Assembly: GCF_003202155.1 (NCBI RefSeq)
Contig: NZ_QFLI01000007.1
Location: forward strand, 186,001 to 250,000
Source: Marinifilum breve
GTDB lineage: Bacteria > Bacteroidota > Bacteroidia > Bacteroidales > Marinifilaceae
DNA length: 64,000 nucleotides
Direction: 5' to 3'
In this document: positions 28,167-38,500 of the stretch, piece by piece
Layout of the letters: every line of letters begins with the position of its first letter
Numbering within the stretch: the stretch's first letter is position 1
Made by a program: the position numbers and the translations under genes
Notes under the pieces: generated by a model
The model's input: the letters and a program-made list of their open reading frames with translations, nothing else
The model's database searches: none
Told to the model about the DNA's origin: nothing

Positions 28167-28471
28167 TTTACTTCTGTTAAGGTTATAAAATTATTCTGGA
28201 TTGCTGTTAAGAGTATCTAATTTACAAAACATAAGCCCAAAACACACAAGTCTAATTATGTATTTCATCACTTTTAACATTAATTAACACACTATTTTAT
28301 ATCGATTAATTACAAACGCACAACAAACACATACACAATCCTATATTTCAAAAGCCATAACAACAATACAACAATTAACACACTATGCCCACCAACATTT
28401 TACGTTCAATTTACTTGTATATTATTTCATTAAAACTATCTTTATAAGACCACATAAAAAACGAAACATAT
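28167..28471. other. Divergent intergenic gap
   Basis: About 305 very AT-rich bases between two divergent genes, rich in ACACA and TTAAT runs. It must contain promoters for both sides. I see no hairpin, repeat or small gene in it. Confidence 0.45.
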
Positions 28472-28714
28472 ATGAGCAATACAGAAAATACAATGATAGA
28501 AGTTTATACAGGACTTTCATGGGAAGTTGAAATGCTAAAGACAATTTTGGATGATCACAAAATCAATAGCTTTATTAAAGATGGTTATACCGGAACAATT
28601 GCCCCTCACCACTCTGGAGGTACTGCTGGTGCAGTAAAGCTTTGCATATCGAGTGGCGATTTAGAAAACGCTAAACCCATTATCGAGGAGTTTCTGGAAA
28701 ACAAAACCGAATAG
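28472..28714 (+). CDS. DUF2007 small signal-transducing-type protein
   Basis: 80 residues. 'MIEVYTGLSWEVEMLKTILD' followed by 'DHKINSFIKDGY' and 'AVKLCISSGDLENAKPIIEE' is the DUF2007 pattern (ferredoxin-like fold, GlnB-like topology, binding partner unknown). First gene of a four-gene plus-strand run; three bases separate it from the next gene. Alternative start at the ATG seven codons in. Confidence 0.8.
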   Translation: MSNTENTMIEVYTGLSWEVEMLKTILDDHKINSFIKDGYTGTIAPHHSGGTAGAVKLCISSGDLENAKPIIEEFLENKTE

Positions 28715-28717
28715 TAC

Positions 28718-29170
28718 ATGGACTCTCTAATGACAAAAATTTACGGACAGCGAATCTTGGATGGTGATTTGCTGTTCGATCATGAAAAAATCACTTTTCA
28801 TACCAATCCAAAGGCAGCATTACTAAGTGCGATTGCAATGAGCTTGGTTACAGTAAGTAGTGCTTTCAACATTTATGATACTACTGGTGAATCGAGCATT
28901 AGTATCGCTTCGATTATAATTGGACTTATAGCAATTGTACTCGGAATATTTTCAGTGATTAAATATGTAGCGGAACGAAAAATTAACCTCATCGAATTTG
29001 CACCACAAGATATTGAAGAAGTTGCCATCAAAGAAATGGCAGATTCTTTGCGTATCAGCATACATTTAAACGACAATACCACCCACAAAATTGGCTGTGC
29101 GAAAGATCGCTATTCAGGCAAGTTGGTTCAGACTTTAAAGGATGCTAATGTAAATTTAACCTACTTATAA
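28718..29170 (+). CDS. Two-helix membrane protein with split beta domain (paralogue A)
   Basis: 150 residues. Short N-terminal strand region ('GQRILDGDLLFDHEKITF'), a hydrophobic hairpin ('ALLSAIAMSLVTVSSAFNI' and 'SIASIIIGLIAIVLGIFSVI'), then a soluble beta/alpha region ('QDIEEVAIKEMADSLRISIH', 'NDNTTHKIGCAKDRYSG'). This layout is like a bacterial PH domain interrupted by two membrane helices; that assignment is inference. It is clearly a paralogue of the next gene. Confidence 0.6.
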   Translation: MDSLMTKIYGQRILDGDLLFDHEKITFHTNPKAALLSAIAMSLVTVSSAFNIYDTTGESSISIASIIIGLIAIVLGIFSVIKYVAERKINLIEFAPQDIEEVAIKEMADSLRISIHLNDNTTHKIGCAKDRYSGKLVQTLKDANVNLTYL

Positions 29171-29185
29171 TAGGATTATCAACTC

Positions 29186-29647
29186 ATGAAAAACACACTA
29201 ATCACTACATTAAAAGGTAGACCAATCCTAAAAGGAGAATTACTGTTTGACGATCACAAAATCAGTTTTAGAAATGATCCAGGTTTATTCCTAATAAACA
29301 TCATTCCCTTAAGTTTTATATCCATATTTAATGGCTTAAATTGGTACAAAAACTTTTATAGTAAGGATCTTTTCGATCAAATTATTTATCCTTTGGGATT
29401 TTTTGTTGGTACATTCTTGGTATTGTTATTAATCATTAGATATCCTCTGGCAAAAAAGATGAACCAAGTTCAATTTAAGCCTGATGACTTAAAGTCTGTT
29501 ATTATTGATAAAACAATCTATGGAATTAGTTTTACATTTCATTTACACAATAATTCAGAACACAAATTCAAGTGTAAACAAGACCGAAAAAGCGATAAAC
29601 TAATCGCATTTCTTAAAGAATCAAAAGTAGAGATAATCAACGCTTAG
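29186..29647 (+). CDS. Two-helix membrane protein with split beta domain (paralogue B)
   Basis: 153 residues with the same plan as its upstream neighbour: 'KGRPILKGELLFDDHKISF', two membrane helices ('LFLINIIPLSFISIFNGL', 'PLGFFVGTFLVLLLIIRY') and a C-terminal 'DDLKSVIIDKTIYGISFTFH' and 'NNSEHKFKCKQDRKSDKL' segment. The matching Cys-x-x-Asp-Arg-x-Ser pattern in both shows a tandem duplication. 16 bases downstream of paralogue A and 6 bases upstream of the transposase. Confidence 0.6.
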   Translation: MKNTLITTLKGRPILKGELLFDDHKISFRNDPGLFLINIIPLSFISIFNGLNWYKNFYSKDLFDQIIYPLGFFVGTFLVLLLIIRYPLAKKMNQVQFKPDDLKSVIIDKTIYGISFTFHLHNNSEHKFKCKQDRKSDKLIAFLKESKVEIINA

Positions 29648-29653
29648 GCAAGA

Positions 29654-30214
29654 ATGTCTGCCAAATTCCAAAACAAATACAGAATTGATTCTACCCGATT
29701 GCAAAGTTGGGATTATGGCAGTAATGGTAAATATTTCATTACAATTTGCACCTGCGAAATGGAGCACTTCTTTGGCAGAATTGCTGATGAAAATATGTTT
29801 CTGAATGAATTAGGTGAATTGGCTGATAGCTATTGGCGAGAAATCCCTAATCATTTTCCATATGTGCATTTGGATGAATTTATTGTGATGCCCAATCATA
29901 TTCATGGCATTTTGGTGATTGATGATCCTTATAATTGGAAAAATGTACAGACAAGGCAATGCCTTGTCTCTAACAAATCCTATCAAAATCCAGGGCGAAA
30001 AAGATTTCAAAACCAAGGAAATAACACCATCTCATCGATTATTGGATCATACAAATCAATTGTGAGCAGGCAGGCCCACAAAATCAATCCAAAATTTGAA
30101 TGGCATACACGCTTTTACGATCATATCATAAAAGATCAGAAAGCATTGCAGCGCATTCGCAATTACATCAAATACAATCCCAAGAATTGGAGGGAGGATA
30201 AATATTTCGAATAA
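29654..30214 (+). CDS. REP-associated tyrosine transposase (RAYT)
   Basis: 186 residues of the IS200-like Y1 transposase superfamily. The HUH metal site is 'MPNHIHGIL' near residue 80 and the nucleophilic tyrosine is in 'RIRNYIKYNP' near residue 173; 'YDHIIKDQKALQ' and 'NPKNWREDKYF' are typical RAYT endings. RAYTs act on REP palindromes as single-copy domesticated transposases. Unusually, bases 29945-29974 inside the gene are a REP-like palindrome read in frame as VQTRQCLVSN, between the HUH and Tyr motifs. A different REP copy lies 27 bases beyond the stop codon. The gene has no terminal inverted repeats or target duplications, as expected. Confidence 0.88.
   Translation: MSAKFQNKYRIDSTRLQSWDYGSNGKYFITICTCEMEHFFGRIADENMFLNELGELADSYWREIPNHFPYVHLDEFIVMPNHIHGILVIDDPYNWKNVQTRQCLVSNKSYQNPGRKRFQNQGNNTISSIIGSYKSIVSRQAHKINPKFEWHTRFYDHIIKDQKALQRIRNYIKYNPKNWREDKYFE
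29945..29974. repeat. REP-like palindrome inside the RAYT gene
   Basis: GTACAGACAAGGC followed by AATGCCTTGTCTC: AGACAAGGCA and TGCCTTGTCT are exact reverse complements. The GTACAGAC lead is shared with the REP copy at 30243. It is translated in frame, so the insertion did not break the transposase. Confidence 0.7.
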
Positions 30215-30240
30215 TAATAGAAATGTCGATAGATGTATTA

Positions 30241-30271
30241 TTGTACAGACGGCATTAATGCCGTCTCCAAG
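30241..30271. repeat. REP palindrome downstream of the RAYT gene
   Basis: TTGTACAGACGGCATTAATG followed by CCGTCTCCAAG; AGACGGCAT and ATGCCGTCT are perfectly complementary. The conserved GTACAGAC head and the location next to a RAYT gene identify it as a likely REP substrate. Confidence 0.7.
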
Positions 30272-30383
30272 AAATTCCGATAATACCAAAATTCCCCACA
30301 TCCATCGCAAATTCCTATCCAAAAGAACCAAAAAATTGATTATTTTTAATGACATAGATTTTTACACTTAGCAATATCAATAC

Positions 30384-32489
30384 ATGTCAAAATATCAATT
30401 CCTTAACCGTGATTTAAGTTGGTTATCTTTCAACAAAAGGGTGTTGGAAGTTGCCACAAATCCACAGCTGCCTTTATACGAGCGCATCAAGTTTCTGGCA
30501 ATATACTCCTCTAATCTCGATGAATTTTATCGGGTACGTGTGGGTACTTACAAACGTTTTACCGAATTACCTCCTGAAGACAAGAAGAATTTAAGAGAGA
30601 ATCCGGATAACATTCTAAAGAAAATTAATGCTGAAGTAGACAAGCAGCAAATTGAGTTTGGAAAGATATTTAGAGGTAATATTATTCCTGAGCTTCGTGA
30701 GAATAACATTATTCTGGTACAAGATGAGATGTTGTGCGAGGAGCATCACCAATTTGTAAAGGATTTCTTTTTGGAGAATATTCTGCCACATGCGCAACCA
30801 ATGTTGTTGCTGAAGCAGCAGATTAAACCTTTCCTTCAGAACAACTCCATTTATTTGGCCGTTAAGCTTTACAAAAGAAGACACAAGAAGGAGGAGGAAA
30901 ATGGAAGCAGTAAAAAACGAAGAGCTCGTTATGCAATTATTAAAGTTCCATGTCACCACTTCCCTCGTTTCATAGAATTACCTGAGGTAGATGGAAAGCA
31001 CTACATCATGTTTCTCGATGATATCGTTAAACTAAGGATGAAGGTGCTGTTCCCAGGATATAAAATTGATTCAAGCTTTAGTTTTAAACTGAGTCGCGAT
31101 GCCGATTTGTTGATTGAAGATGAATATTCGGGCGATTTGATTGAAATGATTGAACGAAGCCTGAAAAAAAGAGAAACAGGCTCTCCTTCTCGATTCCTTT
31201 ACGATGAATCGATTCCAAATGGATTTCTTCGTTTTCTAAAAGATTCTTTCGATCTGCAGCCAAACGATATGGTTAAAGGTGGAAGGTATCACAACTTCCA
31301 GGATTTCTTTGGTTTTCCAAATCCTCTGTATCCTGAGTTGGAATTGGAACCCTATCATCCGCTAAGTGTTGAGGAATTAAAAGGAGAAACCAAATCTATC
31401 TTCAGGACCATTCGCAAGAAAGATAGAATCTTACACTTTCCTTACCAGTCCTACAAGTATGTTATCCGTTTCTTGAACGAAGCTGCCTTAGATCCTAAAG
31501 TGGAAGAAATTAAGGCAACCCAGTATCGTGTTGCCGATAATTCTGCTGTGGTTAATGCGCTGATCAATGCGGCACACAATGGTAAAAAGGTAACTGTTTT
31601 TGTTGAAGTGAAAGCTCGTTTCGACGAGGAAGCCAACCTGCGTTCAGCTCGCGAAATGCGTAAAGCAGGTATCAAGATTATTTACAGCATACCTGGGCTT
31701 AAAGTTCATGCAAAAATTGCCTTGGTAATTCGTAAAGATGACAAGAGAGATTATGCCTTCCTGAGTACAGGTAATTTCAACGAGAAAACTGCCAAAATAT
31801 ATGCCGATCATGGATTTTTGACATCAGATAAAGTCATGATTCAGGAAATGAAACAGCTTTTTGATTACCTTGAAAATCAAACTCCTGGTTATACATTCAA
31901 CAAATTACTGGTTGGAAAATTCAATTTAAAAAGCGAATTGATCCGACTTATCGATCAGGAAATTGAAAATGCAAAGAATGGCAAAAAAGCTTACATTCTC
32001 TTAAAAATGAATGGTCTTCAGGAAAGAGAAATGATTACCAAACTATATGAAGCCAGCGAACAAGGTGTGAAAATTGATTTGCTTCTTCGAGGTATATGTT
32101 GCTTGAAACCAGAGCAGCCTTATTCTAAAAACATCAGAATCATTCGTATTGTAGATCAATTTTTGGAACATGCAAGGGTATTCTTTTTCCACAATAATGG
32201 AGAGGAATTGCTATATCTTTCATCGGCCGATTGGATGAATAGAAACTTGCAACGTAGAATCGAGTGTGCATTCCCAATTCACGATGCAGATGTTAAAAAA
32301 GAAATCATTCACATCTTAAAACTACAGTTATCTGATAACGTAAGTGCTCGTTACCTAAATGGCAAGCTGGATAATGTTCCAATTGAAAGATTAGATGGAG
32401 AAGCTGAAGTAAGATCTCAAATTGCCATTGCCGAATTCCTAAAAGAAAAGGAAAAGGCTCATAAAGAAAAAGAATCGGTAAAAGAATAA
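30384..32489 (+). CDS. ppk1: Polyphosphate kinase 1
   Basis: 701 residues, the usual length. It makes inorganic polyphosphate from ATP through a phosphohistidine. N-terminal domain starts 'QFLNRDLSWLSFNKRVLEVA'; the head and catalytic C1/C2 domains follow, with 'ATQYRVADNSAVVNALI', 'FVEVKARFDEEANLR' and the active-site histidine in 'IPGLKVHAKIALV', then 'LSTGNFNEKTAKIYADHG' and 'LYLSSADWMNRNLQRRIE'. Downstream by 32 bases is a SixA-like phosphatase, so the two form a polyphosphate/phosphohistidine operon. The tail is lysine/glutamate rich. Confidence 0.96.
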   Translation: MSKYQFLNRDLSWLSFNKRVLEVATNPQLPLYERIKFLAIYSSNLDEFYRVRVGTYKRFTELPPEDKKNLRENPDNILKKINAEVDKQQIEFGKIFRGNIIPELRENNIILVQDEMLCEEHHQFVKDFFLENILPHAQPMLLLKQQIKPFLQNNSIYLAVKLYKRRHKKEEENGSSKKRRARYAIIKVPCHHFPRFIELPEVDGKHYIMFLDDIVKLRMKVLFPGYKIDSSFSFKLSRDADLLIEDEYSGDLIEMIERSLKKRETGSPSRFLYDESIPNGFLRFLKDSFDLQPNDMVKGGRYHNFQDFFGFPNPLYPELELEPYHPLSVEELKGETKSIFRTIRKKDRILHFPYQSYKYVIRFLNEAALDPKVEEIKATQYRVADNSAVVNALINAAHNGKKVTVFVEVKARFDEEANLRSAREMRKAGIKIIYSIPGLKVHAKIALVIRKDDKRDYAFLSTGNFNEKTAKIYADHGFLTSDKVMIQEMKQLFDYLENQTPGYTFNKLLVGKFNLKSELIRLIDQEIENAKNGKKAYILLKMNGLQEREMITKLYEASEQGVKIDLLLRGICCLKPEQPYSKNIRIIRIVDQFLEHARVFFFHNNGEELLYLSSADWMNRNLQRRIECAFPIHDADVKKEIIHILKLQLSDNVSARYLNGKLDNVPIERLDGEAEVRSQIAIAEFLKEKEKAHKEKESVKE

Positions 32490-32521
32490 AGCAAAAACAC
32501 AGTAACTTAAAATCCAATACT

Positions 32522-33022
32522 ATGAAACGTTTATTTCTGGTGCGACATGCCAAAACAGAAGTCATTCGATACGACATTACTGATTTTCAAAGAAATTTGA
32601 AAGAGAGAGGTATTAACGATTCAAATCTTATTGCCAACAAGTTACTGCTAAAAGATGCCAAACCCGATTTGATGATATCCAGTACGGCAAACAGGGCCAT
32701 TCAAACCGCTCGTTTGTTTGCCGATACCTTGGATTATCAGCAAGAATCTATCGTGCAGTTGGATGAACTGTATGATGGATTTACCACCCATGAATTTCTA
32801 GGAATGCTTGACCAATATGGCAATGAGAATGAATCGGTAATGATATTTGGTCACAATCCAAGCATTGAATACCTGGCCTTTAATTTAAGTGTTGAGTTCT
32901 ACGAATATGTACCAACCTGCACCGTTATTGGCATCGAATTCGATGTTAATGATTGGAAAGATATTGAGGCCAGAACAGGCAAAGTTTGCTTGTACGAATT
33001 CCCGAAAAAATATAAAGGTTGA
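32522..33022 (+). CDS. SixA-like phosphohistidine phosphatase
   Basis: 166 residues of the histidine phosphatase superfamily. 'LFLVRHAKTE' holds the catalytic RH pair, 'MISSTANRAIQTARLFADTL' the second arginine and 'MIFGHNPSIEYLAFNL' the second catalytic histidine. Length and the Ala after RH fit SixA, which dephosphorylates phosphohistidine on phosphotransfer proteins. Genetic linkage to ppk1 (32 bases) suggests a link to polyphosphate or to a His-phosphorylated protein; the actual target is not deducible. Confidence 0.9.
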   Translation: MKRLFLVRHAKTEVIRYDITDFQRNLKERGINDSNLIANKLLLKDAKPDLMISSTANRAIQTARLFADTLDYQQESIVQLDELYDGFTTHEFLGMLDQYGNENESVMIFGHNPSIEYLAFNLSVEFYEYVPTCTVIGIEFDVNDWKDIEARTGKVCLYEFPKKYKG

Positions 33023-33047
33023 ACAATTATGAATTATAAATGATGAA

Positions 33048-33112
33048 TGATAAGCTTCAACTTTCAGCTTACTGCTTGTAGCTGTAGGCTGAAAGCTGAT
33101 TGCTGTTAGCAA
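33048..33112. repeat. Imperfect hairpin repeat between convergent genes
   Basis: CTTTCAGCTTACTGCTTGTA followed by GCTGTAGGCTGAAAGCTG contains the near-palindrome CTTTCAGC/GCTGAAAG and several AGCT/GCTG echoes. It separates the SixA-like gene from topB, which end toward each other, and may act as a bidirectional terminator. Confidence 0.45.
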
Positions 33113-33116
33113 CAAT

Positions 33117-35480
33117 TTATTGTTTTCCAAAAATTATCTTCCCCTGATTATCCAGGATCAATTTCCCATTCACCTTCTCTTGCGATTGAGGATCGATAAA
33201 TCCTTTGATTAATCCGGTTTTTTGTTGTTTTACCAAAGATTTAATTTGTGCTTCGCTCAGGCTTTTCTCCATAAATACAAATGGTACAATAAACTTGCAA
33301 CCATTCTTGTAGTTGGAACATCCAAAAGCAGCCTTTCCTTTTAGCAAAGTACCCGATTTACATACAGGACAAGTCAGTACCTCTTTTTCTTCTTCAAGAA
33401 TACTCAAAGTAAAATCAGGGTCTAGTACCAGGTTACCTGTAATCTTGCTACCATCCACAACAAATCCCTTAATCTTAGGTGTTTTGCCTTTTAGCACCAA
33501 GGCTTCAACTTGCTTATCGGTTAGTTTCTTACCACTAAACTCAAAAGGAATTCTAATTTCACATCCATTCTTCCAGTTGGTACATCCCCAAACCGATTTG
33601 CCTTTTACAATCTTACCTTCCTTACATTTAGGGCAAGCTAATTCAGCAGGTGCAGCTTTTTTCTTTTTAGCCTCAGCTTTCTTTTTCTCTTTTTCTTTCT
33701 CCTCATCTATTACCTCAATGGCATTGATATTCTTTCTGGATTTTACATCCCAAACAATACCTACAACCATATTCTTCAGCTCTGCCATGAATTGGTTCAC
33801 CTCAAAATTCCCCAACTCTATCTCTCGAAGCTTTTTCTCCCACTGCCCAGTAAGCTCCGCCGATTTTAACAATTCATTCTGAATGGTATCAATAAGTTGA
33901 GTCCCCGTTACGGTAGCAACCAAGCGCTTCTTTTCCTTTTTAATGTATCGACGTTTGAACAAGGTCTCAATAATATTGGCTCGGGTTGATGGTCGACCAA
34001 TACCATTTTCCTTCATTAACTCCCTTAACTCATCATCATCAACCTGCTTTCCTGCGGTTTCCATGGCACGCAACAAAGTTGCCTCCGAATAGTATTTAGG
34101 AGGTTGGGTCTGCTTCTCAGCCAAATCAGGTTGGTGTTCTCCTGTTTCTCCTTTCACAAATGCAGGGAGAATTACCCCCTCGCCTACATTGCTGTCTTTG
34201 GCATATAATATTCTCCATCCCGGATCAACAATCTGCTTTCCTGTTGCCTTAAAGTCAATATCAGTAACCTTACCCATTACTGTGGTGTTACTCACCTTAC
34301 AATCTGGATAAAAAACAGAAATAAATCGTTTGGTCACTAAATCATACACTTGCTTTTCTTCGTATCGTAATCCAGATGGATTCACCCCCGTTGGAATAAT
34401 TGCATGGTGATCGGTTACTTTTTTATCGTCAAATACCTTTTTCGATTTTCTGATTTTCTCCTTCAAAAGAGGATCAACAAATTCCTTATAAGGCGTTAAC
34501 TTCTTTAAAATTCCAGGAACCTTTTTGTAGATATCATCCGAAAGATAAGTTGTATCAACCCTTGGATAGGTAGTCAACTTTTTCTCATACAAAGTTTGAA
34601 TAATCCTTAAGGTATCCTCTGCCGACAAATTGAATTTGCGATTACAATCTACCTGCAAAGAGGTCAAATCGTACAAACGTGGAGGCTGTTCCTTTCCGCT
34701 CTTTTTTTCTATCGAAACAATTTCAAAAGGTTCTGATTTGATCTTATCCAGAAAAGCTACTCCCTCCTCTTTTTTATCAAAGCGTCCCCGGGTAGCAGCA
34801 AAACTCACCTCCCGATAAACCGTTTTAAGCTCCCAGTATGTTTGGGGTACAAAGTTCTCAATTTCCTTTTGGCGATTTACAATCAAGGCCAAAGTAGGAG
34901 TTTGCACCCTCCCAATTGACAAAACTGACTTACCACCAGCATATTTTAAGGTATACAATCGAGTAGCATTTATCCCCAAAAGCCAGTCTCCGATAGCTCT
35001 CGATGATCCTGCTGCGTACAAGCGATCAAAATCGCTCCCTTCTCTTAATTTCTCAAATCCTTCACGAATGGCTTCTTCGGTTAGAGAGGAAATCCACAAA
35101 CGTTTAACGGGAACATTGCATTTCGCTTTGTGCAAAACCCAACGCTGAATCACCTCTCCTTCCTGACCGGCATCACCACAATTTATTACCTCTTCGGCAT
35201 TGGCAATCAATTTCTCAAGAATTTCAAACTGTCTTTGAACTCCTTTATCAGGGATGACTCTAATTCCAAAACGAGGAGGAATTAAAGGCAAATCGTTCAT
35301 GTGCCAGTACTTCCAATTCAAGTCGTATTCATGCGGTTCTTTCAAGGTGCACAGGTGCCCAAAGGTCCAGGATATTTGATATCCATTCCCTTCGTAATAA
35401 CCATCCCTTTTTGATTTTGCCCCTAAAATTAGGGCGATTTCGCGTGCTACACTAGGTTTCTCCGCAATACAAACTTTCAT
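33117..35480 (-). CDS. topB: DNA topoisomerase III (type IA)
   Basis: 787 residues. Toprim domain at the start ('CIAEKPSVAREIALILGAKS', later 'NCGDAGQEGE' carrying the acidic triad), 'LSIGRVQTPTLALIVNRQ', the catalytic tyrosine region 'KLTTYPRVDTTYLSDD' and 'MKENGIGRPSTRANIIETLF'. The C-terminus carries two topoisomerase zinc-ribbon units starting 'CPKCKEGKIVKGKSVWGC' and 'CPVCKSGTLLKGKAAFGC'. It decatenates DNA and resolves recombination intermediates. It lies 22 bases downstream of the large phosphatase/barrel gene on the same strand. Confidence 0.95.
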   Translation of the reverse strand: MKVCIAEKPSVAREIALILGAKSKRDGYYEGNGYQISWTFGHLCTLKEPHEYDLNWKYWHMNDLPLIPPRFGIRVIPDKGVQRQFEILEKLIANAEEVINCGDAGQEGEVIQRWVLHKAKCNVPVKRLWISSLTEEAIREGFEKLREGSDFDRLYAAGSSRAIGDWLLGINATRLYTLKYAGGKSVLSIGRVQTPTLALIVNRQKEIENFVPQTYWELKTVYREVSFAATRGRFDKKEEGVAFLDKIKSEPFEIVSIEKKSGKEQPPRLYDLTSLQVDCNRKFNLSAEDTLRIIQTLYEKKLTTYPRVDTTYLSDDIYKKVPGILKKLTPYKEFVDPLLKEKIRKSKKVFDDKKVTDHHAIIPTGVNPSGLRYEEKQVYDLVTKRFISVFYPDCKVSNTTVMGKVTDIDFKATGKQIVDPGWRILYAKDSNVGEGVILPAFVKGETGEHQPDLAEKQTQPPKYYSEATLLRAMETAGKQVDDDELRELMKENGIGRPSTRANIIETLFKRRYIKKEKKRLVATVTGTQLIDTIQNELLKSAELTGQWEKKLREIELGNFEVNQFMAELKNMVVGIVWDVKSRKNINAIEVIDEEKEKEKKKAEAKKKKAAPAELACPKCKEGKIVKGKSVWGCTNWKNGCEIRIPFEFSGKKLTDKQVEALVLKGKTPKIKGFVVDGSKITGNLVLDPDFTLSILEEEKEVLTCPVCKSGTLLKGKAAFGCSNYKNGCKFIVPFVFMEKSLSEAQIKSLVKQQKTGLIKGFIDPQSQEKVNGKLILDNQGKIIFGKQ

Positions 35481-35502
35481 ATCTTATTTAAGTAATTTCT
35501 TA

Positions 35503-38500
35503 TTAGAACATATATTTAAACTCAAGAGAGAAGATGTTTTCTTCTTCCGACATGCCAAAATTAGCAGTTAATACCATCAATTTGTATGGTGAAACCCAAA
35601 AACCACCACCATATCCGTGATGCCATTTGCTAGAACTTTCACCATCAAGCCATACACGGCCAAAATCATTAAATGCTAACAAGCCAACTTCCCCACCAAG
35701 ATAATAGGATTTAAATCTGGCCAATCTAAATCTAAAATCAGTATTCTGATAAACCATATCATCTCCGGCAAATCGATCTTGTCGATATCCTCTTAAGTTC
35801 GATTTTAATCCCAGTTTATTTGCTTGATAAAAAGAATAACCACTTGTATTGTGAGCTGCTCCTACTCGAAGCGCAAAAATACTACGCTGTGGTCTTCCCA
35901 AACTTGTATAGAATCGCATATCGGTTTCCATTTTCTGGAAATTATGGTCGTTTTTCTCTAAACCACGATAAAAACTCCATGAGTTTGTCCAATACATTCC
36001 TCGAGAAGGAATCACCTTATTGTCTCTTGTATCCCACTCGTGTTTGATATTTATCCCCAAATATTTTCTGGTATTAAAATCGCTTAGCAAATCCAAGTCA
36101 TTATCCGGATTGCTAAAATCGGTTACAAATCTATCAGGAGTTGCCTTTAATTCCAACTGTTCGTAGAAAGGACCAAAAGAAATACTCTGATTTGCTCCAA
36201 TTTTTTTTCTCAATTGTAAAGCCAATTCCGTTCTACCCATACGAATTCTATTGTACTCCTTATCATCCAATTCAGGATTCTCTGTCTCATTACCAAGCCC
36301 GTAGTAATAACCTTGAAAGTTTGGAGTATTATAATCTACCTTGGCCAAAAGGTCCAAAGATTTAAATACGCCAATCATCTCACCAGAATATTTTATTTGC
36401 GCAGAAGGATACATGAATGCATAATTCACTAAAAATTTATGCAATGATCCATAAGGTTCTTTTCTAAAGCTCTGTTTTTTGACATTAAAACCAGCTCCAA
36501 GTATCAATCCATCGTCGCTAACAAAATTTAAATTAGCTCCAGGGCTTACAATATCATATTTAAAGGATTTTCTATCGTAAACATTCACACTCTTATTTTT
36601 CGATAGACGATTTTGGAAAGCACCATTCCCTTTTACTTTGGTCTTTGACTTATCGTAAACTGCCACGTTGGACTTACGAGTGCTGTCAATCTTGAATTTA
36701 TCCTTACCGGTTCCACCAACAATTCTTAGCTTAACCCCTTTCGAATATTTCCCGTCAATATCAAATTCATCTTTACCTCCTAATCCATAAATGCGAACCT
36801 CTTTGGTTTCATCTTTCATGAACTTACGATCGTAAAGTTTTTCTTTCTTGTTTCCTTTTTTACTCAAGCGACGAACTTTAACATGTAGGTTTCCATCCAC
36901 ATCCCACTCTGCATCAAAATCCTCTGTTCCATTTGTTCCTACAATATCAACCTCTTGAGCCAAATAGTTGTAAAACTCTACAGCCAAATTTGGTAAAAGG
37001 TCTCTTCTCGATTTCAATTTCGCCACAATATCATCGGCAGAAATAGCATAAACCTCTTTGGGTAGATCTTTTATTGCTTTTTCGATGATTTCATCGGTCA
37101 ATTTCGTCTTTAGCTCATTGGCCATTTCTACCCAATCCTGCTTGCTTTTCGATTGAAGGAAATTACGATCGAAATAACGAGCATTAAAACCTAATCCAAC
37201 TACATTCTCAGGAATTGAATCGAAAACCTGGAATTTAGGCATCGCCCACTTTCTTCTAATCAGCCAAGGAATTTTTCCATCACTGTAAAAGAACACCTGA
37301 TCTCGATCACGAGGAATTGGTCTTGCAATGGTTTTTCCATCTTTCTCAATAGTGGCCCAACGCCATTGGTCATCATGTCTGTCCCAATCATTCAGGAAGA
37401 TATCGAACAATCTGGCTCGTAATACCGCTGTTTCATCAATTACCAAATCAGAATTCTTAAATCTTTTTTCAATCAATTTATCGGTTCCTATCACATCCTT
37501 GGTATTGCCAAAGTTATCAGCATCCGACATGTCATCATTCGGACGTTCTTCGAATAGGTACAATTCATTCTTAAAATCTTCCTGATAGATTCCAAATCGA
37601 GGATCATCTGGCACATAGACAATTTTTGGATTGGTATGATAAACACCTGCTGCATCTGCCAGTTTAGGTACTGCAATGGCCGCATACGGATAGGATTCTG
37701 AAATACCATCCTGAACTATTTTTGCCGCAAATGTTCCTTTTAAAGCAGGAGGTATTGCTTTTTCGGTATACTTCTCAACCGATCGAAGCACATATTGCTT
37801 ACCATCTTTTGCCTCCAATCTTAAGGATCGAGTTTGCTGACCACCACCTCTCTTTAAAATTTTCAAGCCTCCTTTTTCCGTTCCAATATCAAAAACCGGA
37901 ACCTCAATAGGAGTTTCCCATTCCTTACGATAATTATTTCCTAACCATTTCCTTTTCGATTTTTTATCAGTAGCATATAAATCACTTGCTGCAATGGTAA
38001 TGGTGCTATCTGTAAAGTTTAAATCTTTGTATTTTTCTGCCAAATCTTCATCACTAGGCGTTGTTTTGGTAAATAGCTTTGTCTGATATGCAAGGCGAGC
38101 ATCTTCAGTACCATTCTTTCCGACAGACCACATTTCTAACCAAACTTCATCGTTGGAATAAAAATTTAATCTGGTGAAACCAATTTCTCTCAAAGCAACG
38201 TCCATTTTCTTTTCAGATACATAATCTGACTTACTTCCAGAACCAGAAACCACATAAAAGGACTTGTCTTTTTCAGTAAATTGCAAACTATTATCATGTG
38301 CAGAAACTGTTACCAAGTTCTCATATCCTCGTCCTAATTTTCGACCCATATATCGCATTTGTTTGTAAAATGGATATGCAAAATCCTGAGGTGTTCCGAA
38401 AAGTTTACGATACAATTCTACTGGCCCTACAAAAGGGAAATTCCCTCCATGCTTACCTGCACTATAAATGGGATGATGAGAAGCAAATACAATCTTTTTG

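Noticed and set aside
29654-30214. A complete insertion sequence around the Y1 transposase
   Set aside because: No left and right ends, no partner TnpB and no target duplication are seen; the protein has RAYT rather than IS200 features and REP palindromes nearby.
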